From assembly GCF_932526225.1 (NCBI RefSeq), contig NC_064044.1:67001-131000 (forward strand): a stretch of 64,000 nucleotides of DNA. The letters run 5' to 3'. The notes beneath the pieces are model-generated. The model saw only the letters and a list, made by a program, of their open reading frames with translations, was not told the origin of the DNA and ran no database searches. Position 1 is the first letter of the stretch. Each line of letters opens with the position of its first letter. The DNA is from Nematostella vectensis (Eukaryota > Cnidaria > Anthozoa > Actiniaria > Edwardsiidae). The position numbers and the translations under genes were made by a program. Shown here piece by piece: positions 48,549 to 63,092 of this stretch.

Positions 48549-50551
48549 CCTAGGAAGTTAACAAAAAACACAAAGCAAGGAGTTTGAGGAAGTAAACAAG
48601 TATGTGAACTTTAATGTTCTATTTGAAGGGGTGCATTTTGTACAGGGAAGCATACATAGAATGCTTAACTGGTGGAGAGGGAAGAGGTAAAAGTTTATTG
48701 AGCATAATTTCAACAATAGCAGGCGGAAGAGAGGGGCACTCTCTTCATACAATATTGCAGTTGTTACCTATTATTAAATAAGTTTGTAACATGTCTTTGT
48801 TTATTAAGCAAGGTCTATTTCTGAGACAAGCAAACTCAAGTAAGGCTGTTGAAATAACAGGTGAGTGTTAAAAGAAAAACAATTATCTGATTAGAAAACT
48901 ACTGTAGATTCCTTTGCACCAAAATAAAAACAAACTTCATTTTGTTTGTTATTTATGAGGAACGAGATGAGCTCTACAAAGCCATAAAGAAATATGTATT
49001 GCTCATCTAAATTATACAAGTAAATAATAATATTAAAACAGAACTACTGTAAGTAATTAGAGTGGTTTTCATTAACCCGTGAAACAAAGTGTGATAGTTA
49101 AACGGTAATAGTTAGTAAAACACAAAAAAGTACAATAGAATCAGATCACCACAAAGTGTAATACGCTAAAGCGTAGTTCACGGGTTAATGAAGGTTTTGA
49201 CATTTCAACCTTACATCCACATGAAAGTAATGCCTAATATCGAGTGCCCTACAGTAAGTGTTTTGCAGTCAAGTTGTTTTCTGTTAGTAGGTAAAAAAAT
49301 ATTCTAAATAATAGTAATCATAGCTATGGTCACCACTTACACATATAGAACTTGTAATGAAAAGAAAGAAAAAAAAATATATATATATGCAGTCAAACAA
49401 CAGAATTGCATGATAACGTTGAATATATTGAATAAAGGACTGCAAAAAAACATCTTTTGTACTAGTTGCTTGAATTGACCCTTTGCTATTTTTAGCTGAA
49501 TTCCCCTCCCCCTCTAAAAAAGAAAATAATAATAATAATAGAACAAAACTAAAAAGAAAACAAACATAACAGAGACCCCAACCAACAATTTTGATTTTTT
49601 TTACTTTCCTTTAAAAGGGGAGTGTCATGGTTAAGAGATTTGCAATAGCTCTAGAGCCCTGACACAATGAACTTCAGTGAAATTCTAATACTGACTTATG
49701 AGCTTTTGGTACATGTGGGAGACTTTAAACAAAACAAACAAAATGACCACAAACTGTCAATTAACATAGTTTTCAATATAATATTGCATATTATTTAATA
49801 AGGTATTCACAGCTTTTAAAAAGTTCAACTGTTTGTTGACACTTAAAAGCCTACAATAATCACTGACTCCAGACATGCGCAGTACTATGCTGCTGCCCTT
49901 TAAAGTAAAATACACTTTACTTAGTCAGCGTAGACAAAATTGCCGATTTTGTCAATATTCTAATATGAAGATGTCAATATTCTCCCCCCTTACGTCTTTA
50001 TTTCTATTTATTTTATGATTTTCACATGATACCAAAACAGCGTCTTTTTTCTTCGCTAATTTGATGTCATGTACACAATAAAAGAGATGGGCCCGTGCGC
50101 ATGGCGAGTCACCAAGGGACCCAAGACGCCCACATAGACCTCTATTATTTGTCATCCACAATCTCGGCGAGCTGTGCGTGGCGTAACCGTATTACAGGCC
50201 TGGGATCCTGGTTATTGTCCTCCCCATTAATGCGCGGGTTGGGATAACCTTGCAAGAGTGTTGTACAGCATATTCGCTCGGAAATATCGGTGCTTGGGGC
50301 CTTCGGGTTCTTTACAGCCTTCCGTAAAAGCCTTGTGCTGCCATACCGATTGGGTAATCCGTATGTATGGTTTCCGTTTTGTTCTTCAGACCGGGTTCGA
50401 TCCCAGGCCAATGGGCTTTTTTTTTAGTTTGTTTTTTTTTCTGTGTGCTGGACCCCCTTAATCCTGATAGGTTTTGCGCAAAAATAATAAAAAAAAGTGA
50501 GTTTGCAAAATAAGCTTGCTAGATTTATTGATTATATGTATTCAATTTGTT
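48549..50551 (+). repeat. Satellite unit 22
   Basis: Shares AAATAAAAACAAAC and GATAACGTTG with unit 24. B box at 50394-50403. Confidence 0.95.
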
Positions 50552-52555
50552 CCTAGGAAGTTAACAAAAAACACAAAGCAAAGAGTTTGAGTAAGTAAAC
50601 AAGTATGTGAACTTTAATGTTCTATTTGAAGGGGTGCATTTTGTACAGGGAAGCATACATAGAATGCTTAACTGGTGGAGAGAGAAGAGGTAAAAGTTTA
50701 TTGAGCATAATTTGAACAATAGCAGGGGGAAGAGAGGGGCACTCTCTTCATACAATATTGCAGTTGTTACCTATTATTAAATAAGTTTGTAACATGTCTT
50801 TGTTTATTAAGCAAGGTCTATTTCTGAGACAAGCAAACTCAAGTAAGGCTGTTGAAATAACAGGTGAGTGTTAAAAGAAAAACAATTATCTGATTAGAAA
50901 ACTACTGTAGATTCCTTTGAACCAAAATATGAACAAACTTTATTTTCTTTGTTATTTATGAGGAACGAGATTAACTCTACAAAGCCATAAAGAAATATGT
51001 ATTGCTCATTTAAATTATACAATCAAATAATAATATTAAAACAGAACTACTGTAAGTAATTAGCGTGGTTTTCATTAACCCGTAAAACAAAGTGTGATAG
51101 TTAAACGGTAATAGTTAGTAAAACACGAAAAAGTACAATAGAATCAGATCACCACAAAGTGTAATACGCTAAAGCGTAGTTCACGGGTTAATGAAGGTTT
51201 TGACATTTCAACCTTACATCCACATGAAAGTAATGCCTAATATCGAGTGCCCTACAGTAAGTGTTTTGCAGTCAAGTTGTTTTCTGTTAGTAGGTAAAAA
51301 AATATTCTAAATAATAGTAATCATAGCTATGGTCACCACTCACACATATAGAACTTGTAATGAAAAGAAAGAAAAAAATATATATATATGCAGTCAAACA
51401 ACAGAATTGCATGATAACCTTGAATATATTGAATAAAGGACTGCAAAAAAACATCTTTTGTACTAGTTGCTTGAATTGACCCTTGGCTATTTTTAGCTGA
51501 ATTCCCCTCCCCCTCTAAAAAAGAAAATAATAATAATAATAGAACAAACCTAAAAAGAAAACAAACATAACAGAGACCCCCACCAACAATTTTGATTTTT
51601 TTTACTTTCCTTTAAAAGGGGAGTGTCATGGTTAAGAGATTTGCAATAGCTCTAGAGCCCTGACACAATGAACTTCAGTGAAATTCTAATACTGACTTAT
51701 GAGCTTTTGGTACATGTGGGAGACTTTAAACAAAACAAACAAAATGACCACAAACTGTCAATTAACATAGTTTTCAATATAATATTGCATATTATTTAAT
51801 AAGGTATTCACAGCTTTTAAAAAGTTCAACTGTTTGTTGACACTTAAAAGCCTACAATAATCACTGACTCCAGACATGCGCAGTACTATGCTGCTGCCCT
51901 TTAAAGTAAAATACACTTTATCTAGTCAGCGTAGACAAAATTGCCGATTTTGTCAATATTCTAATATGAAGATGTCAATATTCTCCCCCCTTACGTCTTT
52001 ATTTCTATTTATTTTATGATTTTCACATGATACCAAAACAGCGTCTTTTTTCTTCGCTAATTTGATGTCATGTACACAATAAAAGAGATGGGCCCGTGCG
52101 CATGGCGAGTCACCAAGGGACCCAAGACGCCCAAATAGACCTCTATTATTTGTCATCCACAATCTCGGCGAGCTGTGCGTGGCGTAACCGTATTACAGGC
52201 CTGGGATCCTGGTTATTGTCCTCCCCATTAATGCGCGGGTTGGGATAACCTTGCAAGAGTGTTGTACAGCATATTCGCTCGGAAATATCGGTGCTTGGGG
52301 CCTTCGGGTTCTTTACAGCCTTCCGTAAAAGCCTTGTGCTGCCATACCGATTGGGTAACCCTTATGTATGGTTTCCGTTTTGTTCTTCAGACCGGGTTCG
52401 ATCCCAGGCCAATGGGCTTTTTTTTTTAGTTCGTTTTTTTTTTCTGTGTGCTGGACCCCCTTAATCCTGATAGGTTTTGCGCAAAAATAATAAAAAAAAA
52501 GTGAGTTTGCAAAATAAGCTTGCTATATTTATTGATTATATGTATTCAATTTGTT
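50552..52555 (+). repeat. Satellite unit 23
   Basis: Near-copy of unit 21; last unit with the CTATTATTTG haplotype. B box at 52395-52404. Confidence 0.95.
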
Positions 52556-54561
52556 CCTAGGAAGTTAACAAAAAACACAAAGCAAGGAGTTTGAGGAAGT
52601 AAACAAGTATGTGAACTTTAATGTTCTATTTGAAGGGGTGCATTTTGTACAGGGAAGCATACATAGAATGCTTAACTGGTGGAGAGGGAAGAGGTAAAAG
52701 TTTATTGAGCATAATTTCAACAATAGCAGGCGGAAGAGAGGGGCACTCTCTTCATACAATATTGCAGTTGTTACCTATTATTAAATAAGTTTGTAACATG
52801 TCTTTGTTTATTAAGCAAGGTCTATTTCTGAGACAAGCAAACTCAAGTAAGGCTGTTGAAATAACAGGTGAGTGTTAAAAGAAAAACAATTATCTGATTA
52901 GAAAACTACTGTAGATTCCTTTGCACCAAAATAAAAACAAACTTCATTTTGTTTGTTATTTATGAGGAACGAGATGAGCTCTACAAAGCCATAAAGAAAT
53001 ATGTATTGCTCATCTAAATTATACAAGTAAATAATAATATTAAAACAGAACTACTGTAAGTAATTAGAGTGGTTTTCATTAACCCGTGAAACAAAGTGTG
53101 ATAGTTAAACGGTAATAGTTAGTAAAACACAAAAAAGTACAATAGAATCAGATCACCACAAAGTGTAATACGCTAAAGCGTAGTTCACGGGTTAATGAAG
53201 GTTTTGACATTTCAACCTTACATCCACATGAAAGTAATGCCTAATATCGAGTGCCCTACAGTAAGTGTTTTGCAGTCAAGTTGTTTTCTGTTAGTAGGTA
53301 AAAAAATATTCTAAATAATAGTAATCATAGCTATGGTCACCACTTACACATATAGAACTTGTAATGAAAAGAAAGAAAAAAAAATATATATATATGCAGT
53401 CAAACAACAGAATTGCATGATAACGTTGAATATATTGAATAAAGGACTGCAAAAAAACATCTTTTGTACTAGTTGCTTGAATTGACCCTTTGCTATTTTT
53501 AGCTGAATTCCCCTCCCCCTCTAAAAAGAAAATAATAATAATAATAGAACAAAACTAAAAAGAAAACAAACATAACAGAGACCCCCACCAACAATTTTGA
53601 TTTTTTTTACTTTCCTTTAAAAGGGGAGTGTCATGGTTAAGAGATTTGCAATAGCTCTAGAGCCCTGACACAATGAACTTCAGTGAAATTCTAATACTGA
53701 CTTATGAGCTTTTGGTACATGTGGGAGACTTTAAACAAAACAAACAAAATGACCACAAACTGTCAATTAACATAGTTTTCAATATAATATTGCATATTAT
53801 TTAATAAGGTATTCACAGCTTTTAAAACGTTCAACTGTTTGTTGACACTTAAAAGCCTACAATAATCACTGACTCAAGACATGCGCAGTACTATGCTGCT
53901 GCCCCTTTAAAGTAAAATACACTTTACTTAGTCAGCGTAGACAAAATTGCGGATTTTGTCAATATTCTAATATGAAGATGTCAATATTCTCCCCCCTTAC
54001 GTCTTTATTTCTATTTATTTAATGATTTTCACATGGTACCAAAACAGCGTCGTTTTTCTTTGCTAATTTGATGTCATGTACACAACAAAAGAGATGCGCC
54101 CGTGCGCGCGGCGAGTCCCCAAGGGACCCAAGACGCCCAAATAGACCTCTATTTTTTGTCATCCACAATCTCGGCGAGCTGTGCGTGGCGTAACCGTATT
54201 ACAGGCCTGGGATCCTGGTTATTGTCCTCCCCATAAATGCGCGGGTTGGGATAACCTTGCAAGAGTGTTGTACAGCATATTCGCTCGGAAATATCGGTGC
54301 TTGGGGCCTTCGGGTTCTTTACAGCCTTCCGTAAAAGCCTTGTGCTGCCATACCGATTGGGTAATCCGTATGTATGGTTTCCGTTTTGTTCTTCAGACCG
54401 GGTTTGATCCCAGGCCAATGGGCTTTTTTTTTAGTTCGTTTTTTTTTTTCTTTGTGCTGGACCCCCTTAATCCTGATAGGTTTTGCGCAAAAATAATAAA
54501 AAAAAAGTGAGTTTGCAAAATAAGCTTGATAGATTTATTGATTATATGTATTCAATTTGTT
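52556..54561 (+). repeat. Satellite unit 24
   Basis: The spacer follows unit 22. The island is new: GTGCGCGCGGCG, CCATAAATGCGC and a B box changed to GGTTTGATCC (54401-54410). Confidence 0.95.
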
Positions 54562-56567
54562 CCTAGGAAGTTAACAAAAAACACAAAGCAAAGAGTTTGA
54601 GGAAGTAAACAAGTATGTGAACTTTAATGTTCTATTTGAAGGGGTGCATTTTGTACAGGGAAGCATACATAGAATGCTTAACTGGTGGAGAGGGAAGAGG
54701 TAAAAGTTTATTGAGCATAATTTCAATAATAGCAGGGGGAAGAGAGGGGCACTCTCTTCATACAATATTGCAGTTGTTACCTATTATTAAATAAGTTTGT
54801 AACATGTCTTTGTTTATTAAGCAAGGTCTATTTCTGAGACAAGCAAGCTCAAGTAAGGCTGTTGAAATAACAGGTGAGTGTTAAAAGAAAAACAATTATC
54901 TGATTAGAAAACTACTGTAGATTCCTTTGCACCAAAATAAGAACAAACTTCATTTTGTTTGTTATTTATGAGGAACGAGATGAGCTCTACAAAGCCATAA
55001 AGAAATATGTATTGCTCATCTAAATTATACAAGTAAATGATAATATTATAAAAGAACTACTGTAAGTAATTAGAGTGGTTTTCATTAACCCGTGAAACAA
55101 AGTGTGATAGTTAAACGGTAATAGTTAGTAAAACACAAAAAAGAACAATAGAATCAGATCACCACAAAGTGTAATACGCTAAAGCGTAGTTCACGGGTTA
55201 ATGAAGGTTTTGACATTTCAACCTTACATCCACATGAAAGTAATGCCTAATATCGAGTGCCCTACAGTAAGTGTTTTGCAGTCAAGTTGTTTTCTGTTAG
55301 TAGGTAAAAAAATATTCTAAATAATAGTAATCATAGCTATGGTCACCACTTACACATATAGAACTTGTAATGAAAAGAAAGAAAAAAAAATATATATATA
55401 TGCAGTCAAACAACAGAATTGCATGATAACGTTGAATATATTGAATAAAGGACTGCAAAAAAACATCTTTTGTACTAGTTGCTTGAATTGACCCTTTGCT
55501 ATTTTTAGCTGAATTCCCCTCCCCCTCTAAAAAGAAAATAATAATAATAATAGAACAAAACTAAAAAGAAAACAAACATAACAGAGACCCCCACCAACAA
55601 TTTTGATTTTTTTTACTTTCCTTTAAAAGGGGAGTGTCATGGTTAAGAGATTTGCAATAGCTCTAGAGCCCTGACACAATGAACTTCAGTGAAATTCTAA
55701 TACTGACTTATGAGCTTTTGGTACATGTGGGAGACTTTAAACAAAACAAACAAAATGACCACAAACTGTCAATTAACATAGTTTTCAATATAATATTGCA
55801 TATTATTTAATAAGGTATTCACAGCTTTTAAAACGTTCAACTGTTTGTTGACACTTAAAAGCCTACAATAATCACTGACTCAAGACATGCGCAGTACTAT
55901 GCTGCTGCCCCTTTAAAGTAAAATACACTTTACTTAGTCAGCGTAGACAAAATTGCGGATTTTGTCAATATTCTAATATGAAGATGTCAATATTCTCCCC
56001 CCTTACGTCTTTATTTCTATTTATTTAATGATTTTCACATGGTACCAAAACAGCGTCGTTTTTCTTTGCTAATTTGATGTCATGTACACAACAAAAGAGA
56101 TGCGCCCGTGCGCGCGGCGAGTCCCCAAGGGACCCAAGACGCCCAAATAGACCTCTATTTTTTGTCATCCACAATCTCGGCGAGCTGTGCGTGGCGTAAC
56201 CGTATTACAGGCCTGGGATCCTGGTTATTGTCCTCCCCATAAATGCGCGGGTTGGGATAACCTTGCAAGAGTGTTGTACAGCATATTCGCTCGGAAATAT
56301 CGGTGCTTGGGGCCTTCGGGTTCTTTACAGCCTTCCGTAAAAGCCTTGTGCTGCCATACCGATTGGGTAATCCGTATGTATGGTTTCCGTTTTGTTCTTC
56401 AGACCGGGTTTGATCCCAGGCCAATGGGCTTTTTTTTTAGTTCGTTTTTTTTCTTCTTTGTGCTGGACCCCCTTAATCCTGATAGGTTTTGCGCAAAAAT
56501 AATAAAAAAAAAGTGAGTTTGCAAAATAAGCTTGATAGATTTATTGATTATATGTATTCAATTTGTT
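54562..56567 (+). repeat. Satellite unit 25
   Basis: Repeats the island of unit 24 at an offset of 2006 bp, including GGTTTGATCC (56407-56416) and the wobble-weakened first hairpin. Confidence 0.95.
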
Positions 56568-58566
56568 CCTAGGAAGTTAACAAAAAACACAAAGCAAAGA
56601 GTTTGAGGAAGTAAACAAGTATGTGAACTTTAATGTTCTATTTGAAGGGGTGCATTTTGTACAGGGAAGCATACATAGAATGCTTAACTGGTGGAGAGGG
56701 AAGAGGTAAAAGTTTATTGAGCATAATTTCAATAATAGCAGGGGGAAGAGAGGGGCACTCTCTTCATACAATATTGCAGTTGTTACCTATTATTAAATAA
56801 GTTTGTAACATGTCTTTGTTTATTAAGCAAGGTCTATTTCTGAGACAAGCAAGCTCAAGTAAGGCTGTTGAAATAACAGGTGAGTGTTAAAAGAAAAACA
56901 ATTATCTGATTAGAAAACTACTGTAGATTCCTTTGCACCAAAATAAGAACAAACTTCATTTTGTTTGTTATTTATGAGGAACGAGATGAGCTCTACAAAG
57001 CCATAAAGAAATATGTATTGCTCATCTAAATTATACAAGTAAATGATAATATTATAAAAGAACTACTGTAAGTAATTAGAGTGGTTTTCATTAACCCGTG
57101 AAACAAAGTGTGATAGTTAAACGGTAATAGTTAGTAAAACACAAAAAAGAACAATAGAATCAGATCACCACAAAGTGTAATACGCTAAAGCGTAGTTCAC
57201 GGGTTAATGAAGGTTTTGACATTTCAACCTTACATCCACATGAAAGTAATGCCTAATATCGAGTGCCCTACAGTAAGTGTTTTGCAGTCAAGTTGTTTTC
57301 TGTTAGTAGGTAAAAAAATATTCTAAATAATAGTAATCATAGCTATGGTCACCACTTACACATATAGAACTTGTAATGAAAAGAAAGAAAAAATATATAT
57401 ATATGCAGTCAAACAACAGAATTGCATGATAACCTTGAATATATTGAATAAAGGACTGCAAAAAAACATCTTTTGCACTAGTTGCTTGAATTGACCGTTG
57501 GCTATTTTTAGCTGAATTCCCCTCCCCCTCTAAAAAAGAAAATAATAATAATAATAGAACAAAACTAAAAAGAAAACAAACATAACAGAGACCCCCACCA
57601 ACAATTTTGATTTTTTTTACTTTCCTTTAAAAGGGGAGTGTCATGGTTAAGAGATTTGCAATAGCTCTAGAGCCCTGATACAATAAACTTCAGTGAAATT
57701 CTAATACTGACTTATGAGCTTTTGGTACATGTGGGAGACTTTAAACAAAACAAAAAAAATGACCACAAACTGTCAATTAACATAGTTTTCAATATAATAT
57801 TGCATATTATTTAATAAGGTATTCACAGCTTTTAAAAAGTTAAACTGTTTGTTGACACTTAAAAGCCTACAATAATCACTGACTCCAGACATGCGCAGTA
57901 CTATGCTGCTGCCCCTTTAAAGTAAAATACATTTACTTAGTCAGCGTAGACAAAATTGCGGGTTTTGTCAATATTCTAATATGAAGATGTCAATATTCTC
58001 CCCCTTACGTTTTTATTTCTATTTATTTAATGATTTTCACATGGTACCAAAACAGCGTCGTTTTTCTTCGCTAATTTGATGTCATGTACACAAAAAAAGA
58101 GATGCGCCCGTGCGTCTGGCGAGTCCCCAAGGGACCCAAGACGCCCAAATAGACCTCTATTTTTTGTCATCCACAATCTCGGCGAGCTGTGCGTGGCGTA
58201 ACCGTATTACAGGCCTGGGATCCTGGTTATTGTCCTCCCCATTAATGCGCGGGTTGGGATAACCTTGCAAGAGTGTTGTACAGCATATTCGCTCGGAAAT
58301 ATCGGTGCTTGGGGCCTTCGGGTTCTTTACAGCCTTCCGTAAAAGCCTTGTGCTGCCATACCGATTGGGTAATCCGTATGTATGGTTTCCGTTTTGTTCT
58401 TCAGACCGGGTTCGATCCCAGGCCAATGGGCTTTTTTTTTAGTTCCTTTTTTTTTCTTTGTGCTGGACCCCCTTAATCCTGATAGGTTTTGCGCAAAAAT
58501 AATTAAAAAAAGTGAGTTTGCAAAATAAGCTTTCTAGATTTATTGATTATATGTATTCAATTTGTT
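56568..58566 (+). repeat. Satellite unit 26
   Basis: The spacer copies unit 25 (GCAAGCTCAAG, CAATAATAGC), while the island has a standard B box (58409-58418) and private GTGCGTCTGGCG. Confidence 0.95.
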
Positions 58567-60575
58567 CCTAGGAAGTTAACAAAAAACACAAAGCAAAGAG
58601 TTTGAGGAAGTAAACAAGTATGTGAACTTTAATGTTCTATTTGAAGGGGTGCATTTTGTACAGGGAAGCATACATAGAATGCTTAACTTGTGGAGAGGGA
58701 AGAGGTAAAAGTTTATTGAGCATAATTTCAACAATAGCAGGGGGAAGAGAGGGGCACTCTCTTCATACAATATTGCAGTTGTTACCTATTATTAAATAAG
58801 TTTGTAACATGCCTTGTTTATTAAGCAAGGTCTATTTCTGAGACAAGCAAACTCAAGTAAGGCTGTTGAAATAACAGGTGAGTGTTAAAAGAAAAACAAT
58901 TATCTGATTAGAAAACTACTGTAGATTCCTTTGCACCAAAATAAGAACAAACTTCATTTTGTTTGTTATTTATGAGGAACGAGATGAGCTCTACAAAGCC
59001 ATAAAGAAATATGTATTGCTCATCTAAATTATACAAGTAAATGATAATATTAAAAAAGAACTACTGTAAGTAATTAGAGTGGTTTTCATTAACCCGTGAA
59101 ACAAAGTGTGATAGTTAAACGGTAATAGTTAGTAAAACACAAAAAAGAACAATAGAATCAGATCACCACAAAGTGTAATACGCTAAAGCGTAGTTCACGG
59201 GTTAATGAAGGTTTTGACATTTCAACCTTACATCCACATGAAAGTAATGCCTAATATCGAGTGCCCTACAGTAAGTGTTTTGCAGTCAAGTTGTTTTCTG
59301 TTAGTAGGTAAAAAAATATTCTAAATAATAGTAATCATAGCTATGGTCACCACTTACACATATAGAACTTGTAATGAAAAGAAAGAAAAAAAAAATATAT
59401 ATATATATGCAGTCAAACAACAGAATTGCATGATAACCTTGAATATATTGAATAAAGGACTGCAAAAAAACATCTTTTGTACTAGTTGCTTGAATTGACC
59501 CTTGGCTATTTTTAGCTGAATTCCCCTCCCCCTCTAAAAAAGAAAATAATAATAATAATAATAGAACAAAACTAAAAAGAAAACAAACATAACAGAGACC
59601 CCCACCAACAATTTTGATTTTTTTTACTTTCCTTTAAAAGGGAGTGTCATGGTTAAGAGATTTGCAATAGCTCTAGAGCCCTGACACAATGAACTTCAGT
59701 GAAATTCTAATACTGACTTATGAGCTTTTGGTACATGTGGGAGACTTTAAACAAAACAAACAAAATGACCACAAACTGTCAATTAACATAGTTTTCAATA
59801 TAATATTGCATATTATTTAATAAGGTATTCACAGCTTTTAAAAAGTTCAACTGTTTGTTGACACTTAAAAGCCTACAATAATCACTGACTCCAGACATGC
59901 GCAGTACTATGCTGCTGCCCCTTTAAAGTAAAATACACTTTACTTAGTCAGCGTAGACAAAATTGCGGATTTTGTCAATATTCTAATATGAAGATGTCAA
60001 TATTCTCCCCCCTTACGTCTTTATTTCTATTTATTTTATGATTTTCACATGATACCAAAACAGCGTCTTTTTTCTTCGCTAATTTGATGTCATGTACACA
60101 TTAAAAGAGATGCGCCCGTGCGCATGGCGAGTCCCCAAGGGACCCAAGACGCCCAAATAGACCTCTATTTTTTGTCATCCACAATCTCGGCGAGCTGTGC
60201 GTGGCGTAACCGTATTACAGGCCTGGGATCCTGGTTATTGTCCTCCCCATTAATGCGCGGGTTGGGATAACCTTGCAAGAGTGTTGTACAGCATATTCGC
60301 TCGGAAATATCGGTGCTTGGGGCCTTCGGGTTCTTTACAGCCTTCCGTAAAAGCCTTGTGCTGCCATACCGATTGGGTAATCCGTATGTATGGTTTCCGT
60401 TTTGTTCTTCAGACAAGGTTCGATCCCAGGCCAATGGGCTTTTTTTTTTAGTTCCTTTTTTTTTCTTTGTGCTGGACCCCCTTAATCCTGATAGGTTTTG
60501 CGCAAAAATAATAAAAAAAAGTGAGTTTGCAAAATAAGCTTTCTAGATTTATTGATTATATGTATTCAATTTGTT
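58567..60575 (+). repeat. Satellite unit 27
   Basis: Two bases before the B box are changed: ACAAGGTTCGATCC instead of ACCGGGTTCGATCC (B box 60417-60426). The AAT microsatellite is one repeat longer. Confidence 0.95.
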
Positions 60576-62574
60576 CCTAGGAAGTTAACAAAAAACACAA
60601 AGCAAAGAGTTTGAGGAAGTAAACAAGTATGTGAACTTTAATGTTCTATTTGAAGGGGTGCATTTTGTACAGGGAAGCATACATAGAATGCTTAACTTGT
60701 GGAGAGGGAAGAGGTAAAAGTTTATTGAGCATAATTTCAACAATAGCAGGGGGAAGAGAGGGGCACTCTCTTCATACAATATTGCAGTTGTTACCTATTA
60801 TTAAATAAGTTTGTAACATGTCTTTGTTTATTAAGCAAGGTCTATTTCTGAGACAAGCAAACTCAAGTAAGGCTGTTGAAATAACAGGTGAGTGTTAAAA
60901 GAAAAACAATTATCTGATTAGAAAACTACTGTAGATTCCTTTGCACCAAAATAAGAACAAACTTCATTTTGTTTGTTATTTATGAGGAACGAGATGAGCT
61001 CTACAAAGCCATAAAGAAATATGTATTGCTCATCTAAATTATACAATTAATAATAATATTAAAAAAGAACTACTGTAAGTAATTAGAGTGGTTTTCATTA
61101 ACCCGTGAAACAAAGTGTGATAGTTAAACGGTAATAGTTAGTAAAACACAAAAAAGAACAATAGAATCAGATCACCACAAAGTGTAATACGCTAAAGCGT
61201 AGTTCACGGGTTAATGAAGGTTTTGACATTTCAACCTTACATCCACATGAAAGTAATGCCTAATATCGAGTGCCCTACAGTAAGTGTTTTGCAGTCAAGT
61301 TGTTTTCTGTTAGTAGGTAAAAAAAATTCTAAATAATAGTAATCATAGCTATGGTCACCACTTACACATATAGAACTTGTAATGAAAAGAAAGAACAAAA
61401 ATATATATATGCAGTCAAACAACAGAATTGCATGATAACCTTGAATATATTGAATAAAGGACTGCAAAAAAACATCTTTTGTACTAGTTGCTTGAATTGA
61501 CCCTTGGCTATTTTTAGCTGAATTCCCCTCCCCCTCTAAAAAAGAAAATAATAATAATAATAGAACAAAACTAAAAAGAAAACAAACATAACAGAGACCC
61601 CCACCAACAATTTTGATTTTTTTTACTTTCCTTTAAAAGGGAGTGTCATGGTTAAGAGATTTGCAATAGCTCTAGAGCCCTGACACAATGAACTTCAGTG
61701 AAATTCTAATACTGACTTATGAGCTTTTGGTACATGTGGGAGACTTTAAACAAAACAAACAAAATGACCACAAACTGTCAATTAACATAGTTTTCAATAT
61801 AATATTGCATATTATTTAATAAGGTATTCACAGCTTTTAAAAAGTTCAACTGTTTGTTGACACTTAAAAGCCTACAATAATCACTGACTCCAGACATGCG
61901 CAGTACTATGCTGCTGCCCCTTTAAAGTAAAATACACTTTACTTAGTCAGCGTAGACAAAATTGCGGATTTTGTCAATATTCTAATATGAAGATGTCAAT
62001 ATTCTCCCCCCTTACGTCTTTATTTCTATTTATTTTATGATTTTCACATGATACCAAAACAGCGTCTTTTTTCTTCGCTAATTTGATGTCATGTACACAT
62101 TAAAAGAGATGCGCCCGTGCGCATGGCGAGTCCCCAAGGGACCCAAGACGCCCAAATAGACCTCTATTTTTTGTCATCCACAATCTCGGCGAGCTGTGCG
62201 TGGCGTAACCGTATTACAGGCCTGGGATCCTGGTTATTGTCCTCCCCATTAATGCGCGGGTTGGGATAACCTTGCAAGAGTGTTGTACAGCATATTCGCT
62301 CGGAAATATCGGTGCTTGGGGCCTTCGGGTTCTTTACAGCCTTCCGTAAAAGCCTTGTGCTGCCATACCGATTGGGTAATCCGTATGTATGGTTTCCGTT
62401 TTGTTCTTCAGACAAGGTTCGATCCCAGGCCAATGGGCTTTTTTTTTTAGTTCCTTTTTTTTTCTTTGTGCTGGACCCCCTTAATCCTGATAGGTTTTGC
62501 GCAAAAATAATAAAAAAAAGTGAGTTTGCAAAATAAGCTTTCTAGATTTATTGATTATATGTATTCAATTTGTT
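60576..62574 (+). repeat. Satellite unit 28
   Basis: Same ACAAGG variant as unit 27 (B box 62416-62425). Private ACAATTAATAATAATATT is shared with unit 29. Confidence 0.95.
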
Positions 62575-63092
62575 CCTAGGAAGTTAACAAAAAACACAAA
62601 GCAAAGAGTTTGAGGAAGTAAACAAGTATGTGAACTTTAATGTTCTATTTGAAGGGGTGCATTTTGTACAGGGAAGCATACATAGAATGCTTAACTTGTG
62701 GAGAGGGAAGAGGTAAAAGTTTATTGAGCATAATTTCAACAATAGCAGGGGGAAGAGAGGGGCACTCTCTTCATACAATATTGCAGTTGTTACCTATTAT
62801 TAAATAAGTTTGTAACATGTCTTTGTTTATTAAGCAAGGTCTATTTCTGAGACAAGCAAACTCAAGTAAGGCTGTTGAAATAACAGGTGAGTGTTAAAAG
62901 AAAAACAATTATCTGATTAGAAAACTACTGTAGATTCCTTTGCACCAAAATAAGAACAAACTTCATTTTGTTTGTTATTTATGAGGAACGAGATGAGCTC
63001 TACAAAGCCATAAAGAAATATGTATTGCTCATCTAAATTATACAATTAATAATAATATTAAAAAAGAACTACTGTAAGTAATTAGAGTGGTT

